A stretch of 10,795 nt of DNA from an uncultured Ruminococcus sp. (GTDB lineage Bacteria; Bacillota_A; Clostridia; Oscillospirales; Acutalibacteraceae). The stretch's first letter is position 1. Each line of letters opens with the position of its first letter. The notes under the pieces are model-generated. The model saw nothing but the letters and a program-made list of their open reading frames with translations, had not been told where the DNA came from and searched no databases. This document shows, piece by piece, positions 1 through 6,375 of this stretch. The position numbers were made by a program, and so were the translations under genes. The stretch covers positions 1 to 10,795 of the forward strand of contig CACYEJ010000434.1 in the NCBI GenBank assembly GCA_902773395.1, read 5' to 3'.

Positions 1-402
1 ATAGGTTTTCTTTTTGTATCTGATTATCATGTGATAGCTTCTGTAGCCATTTGGCTTGGAATGGCGGATATAATCCTTTTCTTCAATAATCTCGCAGTCG
101 GGCAGCTCGGCAATGCTGTCCTTAATTGCGTATACATCGCTCACAAACGCACATACTATTCTAATACCGATTGCATCAAAAATTTTCTCCAATGCAGACT
201 CGGTAGTTTCGGGCAATCCCTTTCGATGACATTTCTCACGCATACTTTCGTCAGATTTAATTCGTGAAAGGCAGTGCTCAATCGGATCAATTCCATGTTT
301 CTCGTATAAGCCCTTACGAATTTTGCTAATGTTTTCCATAAGGTAATTCATTACATTTTCAAGTTCTTCGTAATGCTCACCGTAAATACTTGTGTTGTTC
401 AA
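1..402 (-). CDS. Small alarmone synthetase, RelA/SpoT domain (RelQ/YjbM-like), N-terminal part only
   Basis: The minus strand reads open for 134 codons from a TTG at 402-400 to the window edge, so the C-terminus is missing. The protein would transfer pyrophosphate from ATP to GDP or GTP to make (p)ppGpp in the cytoplasm. What is seen: an N-terminal helix-rich stretch, PIEHCLSRIKSDESM (about residues 41-55), the strand DAIGIRIVC (about 78-86), and EEKDYIRHSKPNGYRSYH (about 107-124). These line up in order with the synthetase core of B. subtilis YjbM/RelQ (PIE...R.K, GLRIMC, RDYI...GYRSYH). No HD hydrolase domain precedes the core, so this is a short single-domain enzyme rather than a long Rel. 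The TTG start is chosen because GGGAGG lies 10 nt upstream and no ATG precedes it; the first in-frame ATG is codon 18. The gene is divergent from murC. RelQ and RelP cannot be told apart from this fragment. Confidence 0.88.
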   Translation of the reverse strand, partial: MNNTSIYGEHYEELENVMNYLMENISKIRKGLYEKHGIDPIEHCLSRIKSDESMREKCHRKGLPETTESALEKIFDAIGIRIVCAFVSDVYAIKDSIAELPDCEIIEEKDYIRHSKPNGYRSYHMIIRYKKKTY

Positions 403-412
403 TAAATGTAAA

Positions 413-418
413 CCTCCC
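413..418 (-). promoter_or_regulatory. Ribosome binding site of the alarmone synthetase gene
   Basis: On the minus strand GGGAGG lies 10 nt before the TTG at 402-400. It supports a TTG start over the internal ATG at codon 18, which has no comparable site. Confidence 0.65.
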
Positions 419-449
419 TTTTTATTTTTAAACAGTATCAAACAATCTG

Positions 450-478
450 ATTATATCATATATCCTCGTTGTTTTCAA
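450..478 (-). promoter_or_regulatory. Sigma-A type promoter for the alarmone synthetase gene
   Basis: Read on the minus strand: TTGAAA (478-473), a 17-nt spacer, then TATAAT (455-450). Spacing is optimal and the -10 box is consensus. Predicted transcription start is near 443, giving a leader of about 40 nt before the TTG start. Confidence 0.75.
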
Positions 479-641
479 CAGACACGCTGCAACATTTTTC
501 GAGAAGATATTATTTGTATTCAACACATGACTATATTATTTATTGATAATCATAATTTTAAATTCAAATAATATGTATAATAATGCTCAATTCAACAAAA
601 AAATATGCTGTTGACAGTCATTTTATAGATCAATATTTCTG

Positions 642-670
642 TTGCTATTTTTCCAATTTTGATATATAAT
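642..670 (+). promoter_or_regulatory. Sigma-A type promoter for murC
   Basis: TTGCTA (642-647), a 17-nt spacer and consensus TATAAT (665-670). Predicted start of transcription is near 677, leaving a leader of about 47 nt before the murC TTG codon. Confidence 0.75.
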
Positions 671-701
671 GTTATATAGACAATTAATTGATAGTTATAA
701 C
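671..701. promoter_or_regulatory. Possible operator: A/T-rich dyad just after the murC -10 box
   Basis: CAATTAATTG (681-690) is a perfect 10-bp palindrome. It is bracketed by GTTATA (671-676) and TATAAC (696-701), an inverted pair centred half a base away. It covers the predicted start of transcription, where a repressor could sit. The base composition makes chance palindromes common, so this is tentative. Confidence 0.2.
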
Positions 702-709
702 AAAAAGTG

Positions 710-716
710 AGAGGTG
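710..716 (+). promoter_or_regulatory. Ribosome binding site fixing the TTG start of murC
   Basis: AGAGGTG lies 7 nt before TTG at 724-726. An in-frame TAA (721-723) sits directly before that TTG, and no ATG or GTG occurs in frame before the conserved nucleotide-binding loop. TTG is therefore the only ordinary start codon available. Confidence 0.8.
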
Positions 717-723
717 CTTTTAA

Positions 724-2136
724 TTGTACGCAGATAAATTTTGTGATAAAACATACGACAATATTTTAAATACAATCAAGAGAGTTCATTTTGTCGGCAT
801 CGGCGGTTCGGGTATGTGTCCGCTGGCTGAGGTGCTGATTTCAAAGGGCTACGAGGTGAGCGGCTCCGATACAAGCGACGGCGATACGCTCAGACGTGTA
901 AAGAGCTACGGAATACCTGTTTATATGGGACACGAAAAATCCAACGTAAACGGCGCTGAACTTGTTGTTTATACTGCTGCCGTTAAGCAGGATAACCCTG
1001 AGTTGGCTGCCGCAAGAGAACAGGGCATACCTACAATTGAACGTTCGGTCATGCTTGGAATTCTTTCAAGACGTTTTCAAAATTCGGTTGCCGTTTCCGG
1101 CACACACGGCAAAACTACCACAACGGCAATGATTTCGCAGATTTTGATAGGCAGTAAATGTGAGCCTACAGCTATTATTGGCGGTACTCTTCCGCTGATA
1201 GGCGGCAACAGCTACGTTGGAAACTCGGAAACAATTGTGTGTGAGGCTTGTGAGTATGTAGATTCATTCCTGCAAATAACTCCGGCTGTAGCGGTCATTC
1301 TTAACGTAGATGCAGATCACCTCGACTATTTTGAGAATCTTGACAATATCAAAAAATCTTTTGGGAAATTTGTTGCTCAAACCTCGAAAGCCGTAATAGT
1401 AAACGGCGACGACAGCAACGCTCTTGACAGTGTGAAAAATTCTCCTGTCCAAGTAGTTACCTTTGGATTTGGAGAGGACAACGATTACCGTGCGGTAATG
1501 ACTTCGCCTCAAACAACAGTTTATGATGCTTTTGATTTCTATTATAAAGATGAGAAGCTTTGTAATATTGAGCTTTCTGTTCCCGGTAAGCACAACGTTT
1601 ACAATGCGCTTGCGGCAGCGGCAGCGTCACATTTTCTTGGCGTGAAGCCGGAAGATATCTCTGAGAATCTGCACAAATTCACAGGTGTACACAGACGCTT
1701 CGAGGTACTCGGCACTCATGGGGGAATAACAGTTGCAGATGACTTTGCGCACCACCCAACCGAGATAAAGGCTACCTTATCGGCAGCAATGCAAATGGGC
1801 TTCAATAAAGTTTGGAATGTATTCCAGCCGCATACATATTCACGTACCGCAATGCTGCTTGACGATTTCGCAGAAGCACTTTCAATTGTTGACGAGGCTG
1901 TTATTTTGGAAATTCTTCCTGTAAGAGAAACCAACACCTATAACATTTATAATACTGATTTAGGTAAGAAAGTAAGCGGTTCAAAGTGTATTGATACCTT
2001 TGAAGACGCCGCAAAGTATGTTTGTGAAAATGCGCAGCCGGGCGATCTTATCTTGACAATGGGCGGCGGAAATGTATATATGTGTGCAAATCTTATTAAC
2101 GATATGCTCTCTGAGAAAGAGAATAATCAGGCGTAA
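724..2136 (+). CDS. murC: UDP-N-acetylmuramate--L-alanine ligase
   Basis: This cytoplasmic Mur ligase adds L-alanine to UDP-MurNAc with ATP, the first step in building the peptidoglycan stem peptide. At 470 aa it has normal length and all three domains. The N-terminal UDP-binding Rossmann domain carries GIGGSGM (25-31). The central ATPase domain has the P-loop GTHGKTTT (126-133), EYVDSF (177-182), NVDADHLDYF (194-203) and PGKHNVYNALA (287-297). The C-terminal domain has FAHHPTEI (341-348), FQPHTYSRT (367-375) and GGGN (447-450). GIGGSGM and FAHHPTEI separate MurC from MurD, MurE and MurF. The start is TTG, immediately after an in-frame stop and 7 nt after AGAGGTG. It has its own promoter at 642-670 and is followed by a terminator about 60 nt downstream, so it appears to be transcribed alone, divergent from the alarmone synthetase gene. 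No frameshift or missing key residue was seen. Confidence 0.97.
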   Translation: MYADKFCDKTYDNILNTIKRVHFVGIGGSGMCPLAEVLISKGYEVSGSDTSDGDTLRRVKSYGIPVYMGHEKSNVNGAELVVYTAAVKQDNPELAAAREQGIPTIERSVMLGILSRRFQNSVAVSGTHGKTTTTAMISQILIGSKCEPTAIIGGTLPLIGGNSYVGNSETIVCEACEYVDSFLQITPAVAVILNVDADHLDYFENLDNIKKSFGKFVAQTSKAVIVNGDDSNALDSVKNSPVQVVTFGFGEDNDYRAVMTSPQTTVYDAFDFYYKDEKLCNIELSVPGKHNVYNALAAAAASHFLGVKPEDISENLHKFTGVHRRFEVLGTHGGITVADDFAHHPTEIKATLSAAMQMGFNKVWNVFQPHTYSRTAMLLDDFAEALSIVDEAVILEILPVRETNTYNIYNTDLGKKVSGSKCIDTFEDAAKYVCENAQPGDLILTMGGGNVYMCANLINDMLSEKENNQA

Positions 2137-2195
2137 ACTCGATGCAGCGTAACTTTCGGCTATGACATTTGTTTGATTATAGTTATAGAAATATT

Positions 2196-2235
2196 CCTAA
2201 AGAAGTAGATTTTCGCTGCTTCTTTAGGTGTTTTT
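2196..2235 (+). terminator. Rho-independent terminator of murC
   Basis: A 13-bp stem with one G-U pair (arms 2196-2208 and 2216-2228, CCTAAAGAAGTAG against CTGCTTCTTTAGG) and a 7-nt loop is followed by TGTTTTT (2229-2235). It separates murC from the next operon. Confidence 0.9.
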
Positions 2236-2276
2236 ATGTTGATATTGGAAAATTTGAAAAAATCATACTAAAAACA

Positions 2277-2305
2277 TTGTTTTATTTTTTAAAGTGTGAT
2301 ATTAT
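2277..2305 (+). promoter_or_regulatory. Promoter of the GtrA/oxidoreductase/glycosyltransferase operon
   Basis: TTGTTT (2277-2282), a 17-nt spacer and TATTAT (2300-2305), about 40 nt before the first gene. Both boxes deviate from consensus, but position and spacing fit. An overlapping TATATT at 2304-2309 is spaced less well. Confidence 0.55.
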
Positions 2306-2350
2306 ATTATTGTTTGTGACAAAAATATAAAGAATACGGAGTAAAGATTT

Positions 2351-2890
2351 ATGAGTGAAAATTCTACAGCCGCAGCAGTTAATCCCGAAAACAAAGGCTT
2401 TATCAGTAAATGGTTCAATTCACTTTTTATCGCGGAAACTAATAATACATTCATACAGTTTTTCAGAAGCTTGTTTGTAGGCGGCGTTGCTACCGTGGCT
2501 GATTTTGGAATATTGATTTTATTCAGAGAGCTTTTCCATACTTCGGAAACGGTTGCCACTGTTTTTGGCTTTATCGCAGGCTTAACTGTGAATTACGTGA
2601 TTTCCACATTCTGGGTTTTCTCTAAGGCTAAGGTCAGCAATCGTGTGTTTGATTTTATAGCGTTTGCCGTAATAGGCATTATCGGACTTGGCTTGACGCA
2701 GCTTATTATTGCTCCGTTTGCAATGGAGGGAATTTTTGGCGAGGGATTTTTTGTGAGAAAAGAAATATTCGGTTCGCTTATTCCCGTTAGTAAATATTAT
2801 ATTATCGGTAAGCTTGTTTCTACCGTTCTTGTATATATCTGGAATTTTTGTGCAAGAAAATTTATTCTTTACCGCAACTGTGAGGAATGA
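2351..2890 (+). CDS. GtrA-family membrane protein
   Basis: GtrA-like proteins are small four-helix membrane proteins thought to flip or present polyprenyl-phosphate-linked sugars for surface glycosylation. The 179-aa product has four hydrophobic segments at about 38-58, 67-90, 102-122 and 150-170. The first pair contains the family pattern FFRSLFVGGVATVADFGIL (37-55) and NYVISTFWVFSK (81-92). The end, WNFCARKFILYR (164-175), matches the typical basic C-terminus. It is somewhat longer than the usual 120-150 aa because of a polar 36-residue N-terminus and a loop of about 27 residues between helices 3 and 4. The ATG has GGAG 9 nt upstream. It is first in a three-gene operon whose other members are an FAD enzyme and a GT-C glycosyltransferase, which supports a lipid-linked sugar role. 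Its exact substrate cannot be read from the sequence. Confidence 0.88.
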   Translation: MSENSTAAAVNPENKGFISKWFNSLFIAETNNTFIQFFRSLFVGGVATVADFGILILFRELFHTSETVATVFGFIAGLTVNYVISTFWVFSKAKVSNRVFDFIAFAVIGIIGLGLTQLIIAPFAMEGIFGEGFFVRKEIFGSLIPVSKYYIIGKLVSTVLVYIWNFCARKFILYRNCEE

Positions 2891-2938
2891 TTTGTTTAAT
2901 ACTTTAGTCGTAGATAAAAATATTTCGGAGGAATAGAA

Positions 2939-4516
2939 ATGAAGAAAGTTGTAATTATAGGTGCAGGACCGGCAGGTCTTACTGCTGCTTATGAGCTGCT
3001 CAAGGACGGCGGCAATAAGAATTATAAGGTTGAAATTCTTGAAGAAACAAATGTCATCGGAGGTATCTCTCAGACAGTTCGCTACAATGGCAACAGAATG
3101 GATATCGGCGGTCACAGATTCTTCTCCAAGGACGACAGCGTAATGAATTGGTGGAAATCCATGATGCCGATTCAGGGTGTGAACAGCTTTGACGATGAAA
3201 AGCTCGGCAGAGTTAAGCCTCTTGAAAAGGGCGGTCCTAATCCTAACAAGGAAGACCGTGTTATGCTCGTTAGACGACGTATCTCAAGAATTTATTTCAA
3301 CAAGCACTTCTTCGATTATCCTATTTCGATGAAATGGTCAACAATAAAAAATATGGGATTTGTTACAACTATGCAGGCAGGCTTTAGCTATCTAAAAGCT
3401 GCAATGTTCAAAAAGCCCGAAACTAATCTCGGTAATTTTTACATCAACCGTTTTGGCAAGAAGCTCTATAGTATGTTCTTTGAGGGCTATACAGAGAAGC
3501 TATGGGGACGTCACCCAAGCGTTATCTCGGCTGATTGGGGCGCTCAGCGTGTAAAAGGACTGTCAATCCGTGCATTGCTAAAGGATATGTTTGGCAAGGC
3601 GTTCGGCGGCAAGAAGAACAACAAAGAGGTAGAAACATCTCTTATTGAAGAATTCTGGTATCCTAAGTATGGTCCGGGTCAGCTTTGGGAAACAGTTGCC
3701 GAAGAGGTGAAAAAGCTTGGCGGTACTATTAAAATGGGCTATGGCGTAAAAAACATTGTCCTTAACAAAAATAAGGTTACGCAGGTTGTCTGCGAAACTG
3801 AAAACGGCAGCATTACTGTTGAAGGCGATGTGTTTATTTCTACAATGCCGGTTAAGGATCTCGTTATGGGTATGACAGGAGATAAGCCAAGCGATGATAT
3901 TGTTGCAATTGCAAAGGGCTTGCCTTACAGAGATTTCGTTACAGTTGGTTTGCTCGTTGATAAGCTTAATCTTAAAAATGAAACCGATATCAAGACTCTT
4001 GGCAACATAGTGCCCGATTGCTGGATTTATGTTCAGGATACTAATGTAAAGCTGGGACGTATTCAGATTTTCAACAACTGGAGTCCTTATCTTGTGCAGG
4101 ATCCTGAAAAGACAGTATGGATTGGTTTGGAATATTTCTGTGAGGAAGGCGACAGCTTCTGGAATTTGAGCGATGAAGAGTGCATTAAGCTTGCTTCAAA
4201 GGAGCTTGAAACAATGGGTATCATCACAACGGATCAGGTAATAGATTCGCACCGTGAGCGTATCAAGAAAGCATATCCGGCTTACTTCGATACTTATGAG
4301 CAAATGGATACACTTATCGCTCAGCTTAACAAGTACGGCAACCTTTTCTGTATTGGACGTAACGGTCAGCACCGTTATAACAATATGGATCACTCCATGG
4401 TAACTGCATTCAGAGCAGTTGATGCGATTAAGTCCGATTCCACCGACAAAACAGAAATCTGGAATGTCAATACTGAAAAGTCCTACCACGAAACAAAAGC
4501 TGAGGATAAGGGTTGA
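2939..4516 (+). CDS. FAD-dependent oxidoreductase, amine-oxidase / UDP-galactopyranose-mutase-like superfamily
   Basis: The 525-aa product starts with a dinucleotide-binding fold, [17 protein letters not shown] (4-20, GxGxxG). An acidic residue ends the second strand (VEILEE, 31-36), followed by GG (41-42) and the superfamily signature DIGGHRFF (55-62). Further landmarks are EKLWGRHPS (186-194), YGPGQLW (244-250) and a C-terminal FAD-contacting stretch [15 protein letters not shown] (473-487). Automated annotation often calls such proteins protoporphyrinogen oxidase, but no haem gene is near. The neighbours (a GtrA protein 48 nt upstream and a GT-C glycosyltransferase 6 nt downstream) make a sugar or polyprenyl-linked substrate more likely. 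That is inference. The start has GGAGG 7 nt before ATG. No transmembrane segment or signal peptide is evident, so it should be cytoplasmic, perhaps at the membrane face. FAD binding is confident; the reaction is unknown. Confidence 0.85.
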   Translation: MKKVVIIGAGPAGLTAAYELLKDGGNKNYKVEILEETNVIGGISQTVRYNGNRMDIGGHRFFSKDDSVMNWWKSMMPIQGVNSFDDEKLGRVKPLEKGGPNPNKEDRVMLVRRRISRIYFNKHFFDYPISMKWSTIKNMGFVTTMQAGFSYLKAAMFKKPETNLGNFYINRFGKKLYSMFFEGYTEKLWGRHPSVISADWGAQRVKGLSIRALLKDMFGKAFGGKKNNKEVETSLIEEFWYPKYGPGQLWETVAEEVKKLGGTIKMGYGVKNIVLNKNKVTQVVCETENGSITVEGDVFISTMPVKDLVMGMTGDKPSDDIVAIAKGLPYRDFVTVGLLVDKLNLKNETDIKTLGNIVPDCWIYVQDTNVKLGRIQIFNNWSPYLVQDPEKTVWIGLEYFCEEGDSFWNLSDEECIKLASKELETMGIITTDQVIDSHRERIKKAYPAYFDTYEQMDTLIAQLNKYGNLFCIGRNGQHRYNNMDHSMVTAFRAVDAIKSDSTDKTEIWNVNTEKSYHETKAEDKG

Positions 4517-4522
4517 TAAAAA

Positions 4523-6100
4523 ATGAGCAAGACAAAAACACTCTCAACAAAGCCCCGGAATACAGTGGTAAGAGAACCCGACATAGATGAATTCAGCCTG
4601 AAAATGGTGATTGCATTTTCGGCAGTATTAAGTGTGCTGGCTGCTGTTCTTTTTGATAAGACGAAGGATTTGAGAGGCTATCAGTTTGTAGTGTTCGGTA
4701 TGGCGATAGCTGTTGCCGCCGTAATATATTTGGCAGTAAAAAAGCAGCTCAATACTCGAAATATTATACTGATGATATTTTACACCGGATTTGTTGAACG
4801 GCTGAATTATGTATTGTTTACATCGGTTACAAATAAGGTGCGGCAGCACGATATGTACTTTTTTGGCGGAGAAAGAGGACATTCGGCGTATATTGAGCAT
4901 TTCTATAATAATGGCTTTACAATGCCGGATTTTAACCCGACAACGCAAGCACAGTTTTATCATCCGCCGCTTCATCATTTTTTGTCGGCGTTGTGGATGC
5001 GATTGCTTACCGCCTATGGCATGAGCTACGAAAGAGCAATTGCAAGCATTACTTTTTTGACGCTGTTTTACTCGATGTGCTCGCTTGTACTTTGCGAGAG
5101 AATTTTAAATAAACTGGGATTGCGTGGATTTGGAAAAATTATACCGCTGGCAATTATGGCTTTTCACCCGACATTCCTGTTGTTTTCTGGAAGTGCCAAC
5201 AATGATAATCTTGCGACTACGCTTACTCTTTTGGCTTTCTATGCGGCTCTCAAATGGTACTCGGAGCCTACGACAAAAAATATTATGCTCATTGCATTAG
5301 CAATTGGACTGGGCATGTCAACAAAGCTTTCAGTGGCTATGATTGCTCCTCCGATAGCAGTTCTGTTTTTGTACAGATTGATTACTGATAAAGAGAATAT
5401 CAAAAAGAATATTTTGCAGTATGCTTCGTTTGCCGTTGTATGTTTGCCGCTTGGTTTGTGGTTTTATATAAGAAATTATATTAAATATAAGGTTCCAATA
5501 ACTTATGTTCCGAGGCTTTCAGATTTTTCTGATCAGTATCTTGGAAAGTATACTGTTTACGAACGTCTGTTCGATTATTCGTATCACCCTTTTAAGAATA
5601 TGTTTATAAACAGAATTGTAAACGGTGAAGGGGAGTATTTTGAATATAACCCGTTTGTTACCATACTAAAAACATCTATGTTCGGTGAGTATACATTTAC
5701 CTATTACTATGAAAAAATTACGCCGTTTTGCAGGATACTGTTTTTCGTAAATGTGATATTGGTTATTCTTTCTATTGTTTCGATGATATATTGCTTGGTT
5801 CGCAAAATTGATTATATTGACAGAATGACAAAAATATTTATAGCATCATATTATTTGTTGATAATGGGATCTTATTTTAAGTTTATATTTGATTTTCCAC
5901 ACAATTGTTCTATGGATTTCAGATATTTGCCGATGACATTTGTTGTTGGGTCTATTTTCATAGGAATGGCAGCAGAACAGATAAAGCTTGATTTTCCAAA
6001 AGCAGAAACGGTTGTATTCTCAATCAGATCCTTTATTGTTACGTGCACTGTTTCATTCTGTGTATTTTCCGCTTTAGTTTATATTTTGATAGGCGTATAA
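4523..6100 (+). CDS. Integral-membrane GT-C glycosyltransferase (family 39-like, polyprenyl-phosphate-sugar dependent)
   Basis: The 525-aa product has about ten or more hydrophobic helices, starting near 27-45, 52-72 and 80-100 and ending near 500-524. The first large outside loop carries RQHDMYFFGG (107-116), which holds the likely catalytic acidic residue (D110), and FYHPPLHHFL (145-154), a pattern typical of dolichyl/polyprenyl-phosphate mannosyltransferase-like (PMT/ArnT) enzymes. FHPTFLLFSGSANNDNL (214-230) and GLGMSTKLS (262-270) are further family-type segments. Such enzymes move a sugar from a lipid carrier to a protein, lipid or polymer on the outer face of the membrane. The polar N-terminus (1-25) should be cytoplasmic. 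The start lies 6 nt after the previous stop, with AAGGG inside the previous gene's end, so translation is probably coupled. An intrinsic terminator follows at once. Donor and acceptor are unknown. Confidence 0.85.
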   Translation: MSKTKTLSTKPRNTVVREPDIDEFSLKMVIAFSAVLSVLAAVLFDKTKDLRGYQFVVFGMAIAVAAVIYLAVKKQLNTRNIILMIFYTGFVERLNYVLFTSVTNKVRQHDMYFFGGERGHSAYIEHFYNNGFTMPDFNPTTQAQFYHPPLHHFLSALWMRLLTAYGMSYERAIASITFLTLFYSMCSLVLCERILNKLGLRGFGKIIPLAIMAFHPTFLLFSGSANNDNLATTLTLLAFYAALKWYSEPTTKNIMLIALAIGLGMSTKLSVAMIAPPIAVLFLYRLITDKENIKKNILQYASFAVVCLPLGLWFYIRNYIKYKVPITYVPRLSDFSDQYLGKYTVYERLFDYSYHPFKNMFINRIVNGEGEYFEYNPFVTILKTSMFGEYTFTYYYEKITPFCRILFFVNVILVILSIVSMIYCLVRKIDYIDRMTKIFIASYYLLIMGSYFKFIFDFPHNCSMDFRYLPMTFVVGSIFIGMAAEQIKLDFPKAETVVFSIRSFIVTCTVSFCVFSALVYILIGV

Positions 6101-6109
6101 AAATTTTCG

Positions 6110-6145
6110 GATATCTCTCTTATTCATGGGGAGATATCTTTTTTT
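6110..6145 (+). terminator. Rho-independent terminator of the glycosyltransferase operon
   Basis: A 10-bp stem (6110-6119 GATATCTCTC with 6129-6138 GGGAGATATC, one G-U pair), a 9-nt loop and seven T residues (6139-6145). It begins 10 nt after the glycosyltransferase stop codon and closes the operon. Confidence 0.9.
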
Positions 6146-6178
6146 AACATCTTTGTAACAAGATTGTGAATATCACTA

Positions 6179-6208
6179 TTGACATATTCCCTAAAAATGT
6201 TTTATAAT
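6179..6208 (+). promoter_or_regulatory. Strong sigma-A type promoter of the FHA-ABC / phosphatase / kinase operon
   Basis: Consensus TTGACA (6179-6184), an 18-nt spacer and consensus TATAAT (6203-6208). It is the closest to consensus in the window. Transcription should start near 6215. All genes to the right edge follow with gaps of 2 to 17 nt and no terminator between them. Confidence 0.82.
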
Positions 6209-6375
6209 ATTAATTAGGTATTTGTATTATTTGATCTATTTTTTCTTTTCTTTAAAAGAATTTCTAATAAATTTAAATCACATTAGTGAACTGTTTATCG
6301 TTGATATTTAAAACTAATAAAGAGAAAAAATAATACAAAAATATAAAATTACAAGTAAGGAGTAAACAATATAAT
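6209..6375 (+). other. Long A/U-rich leader of the FHA-ABC operon
   Basis: About 160 nt of untranslated leader lie between the predicted start of transcription and the first gene. Only weak structure is visible: TTCTTTT / AAAAGAA around 6243-6260 and the distant pair ATTAGT / ACTAAT near 6283-6319. No known riboswitch motif, upstream terminator or short gene with a good ribosome site was recognised. Confidence 0.35.
6357..6362 (+). promoter_or_regulatory. Ribosome binding site with long spacing before the FHA-ABC gene
   Basis: AAGGAG ends 13 nt before ATG at 6376. This is longer than the 5-10 nt of the other genes here. No other start codon in frame lies closer, so the ATG is kept; the spacing may reduce initiation. 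Confidence 0.6.

Larger units (their letters stand above)
403..723. other. Divergent intergenic region between the alarmone synthetase gene and murC
   Basis: This 321-nt, strongly A/T-rich stretch holds the two outward promoters and two ribosome sites listed separately. A consensus TTGACA at 611-616 also occurs, but the best -10 at 17 nt (TATTTC, 634-639) is weak, so it is at most a minor second murC promoter. No small gene, tRNA or terminator was found here; bases about 479-610 show nothing recognisable. Confidence 0.6.

Noticed and set aside
31..267. Plus-strand 78-codon open frame
   Set aside because: It lies antisense to a clear RelA/SpoT-domain coding frame, lacks a ribosome site and shows no family features.
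611..639. Consensus TTGACA at 611-616 as the main murC promoter
   Set aside because: No good -10 box lies at 16-18 nt; the pair at 642-670 has a consensus TATAAT with 17-nt spacing.
2582..3115. Minus-strand 177-codon open frame spanning the GtrA/oxidoreductase junction
   Set aside because: It is antisense to two well-supported genes and its product is a compositional shadow without recognisable motifs.
2939..4516. Protoporphyrinogen oxidase (haem synthesis)
   Set aside because: The general superfamily motifs fit, but there are no haem genes nearby and the operon partners point to lipid-linked sugar chemistry.
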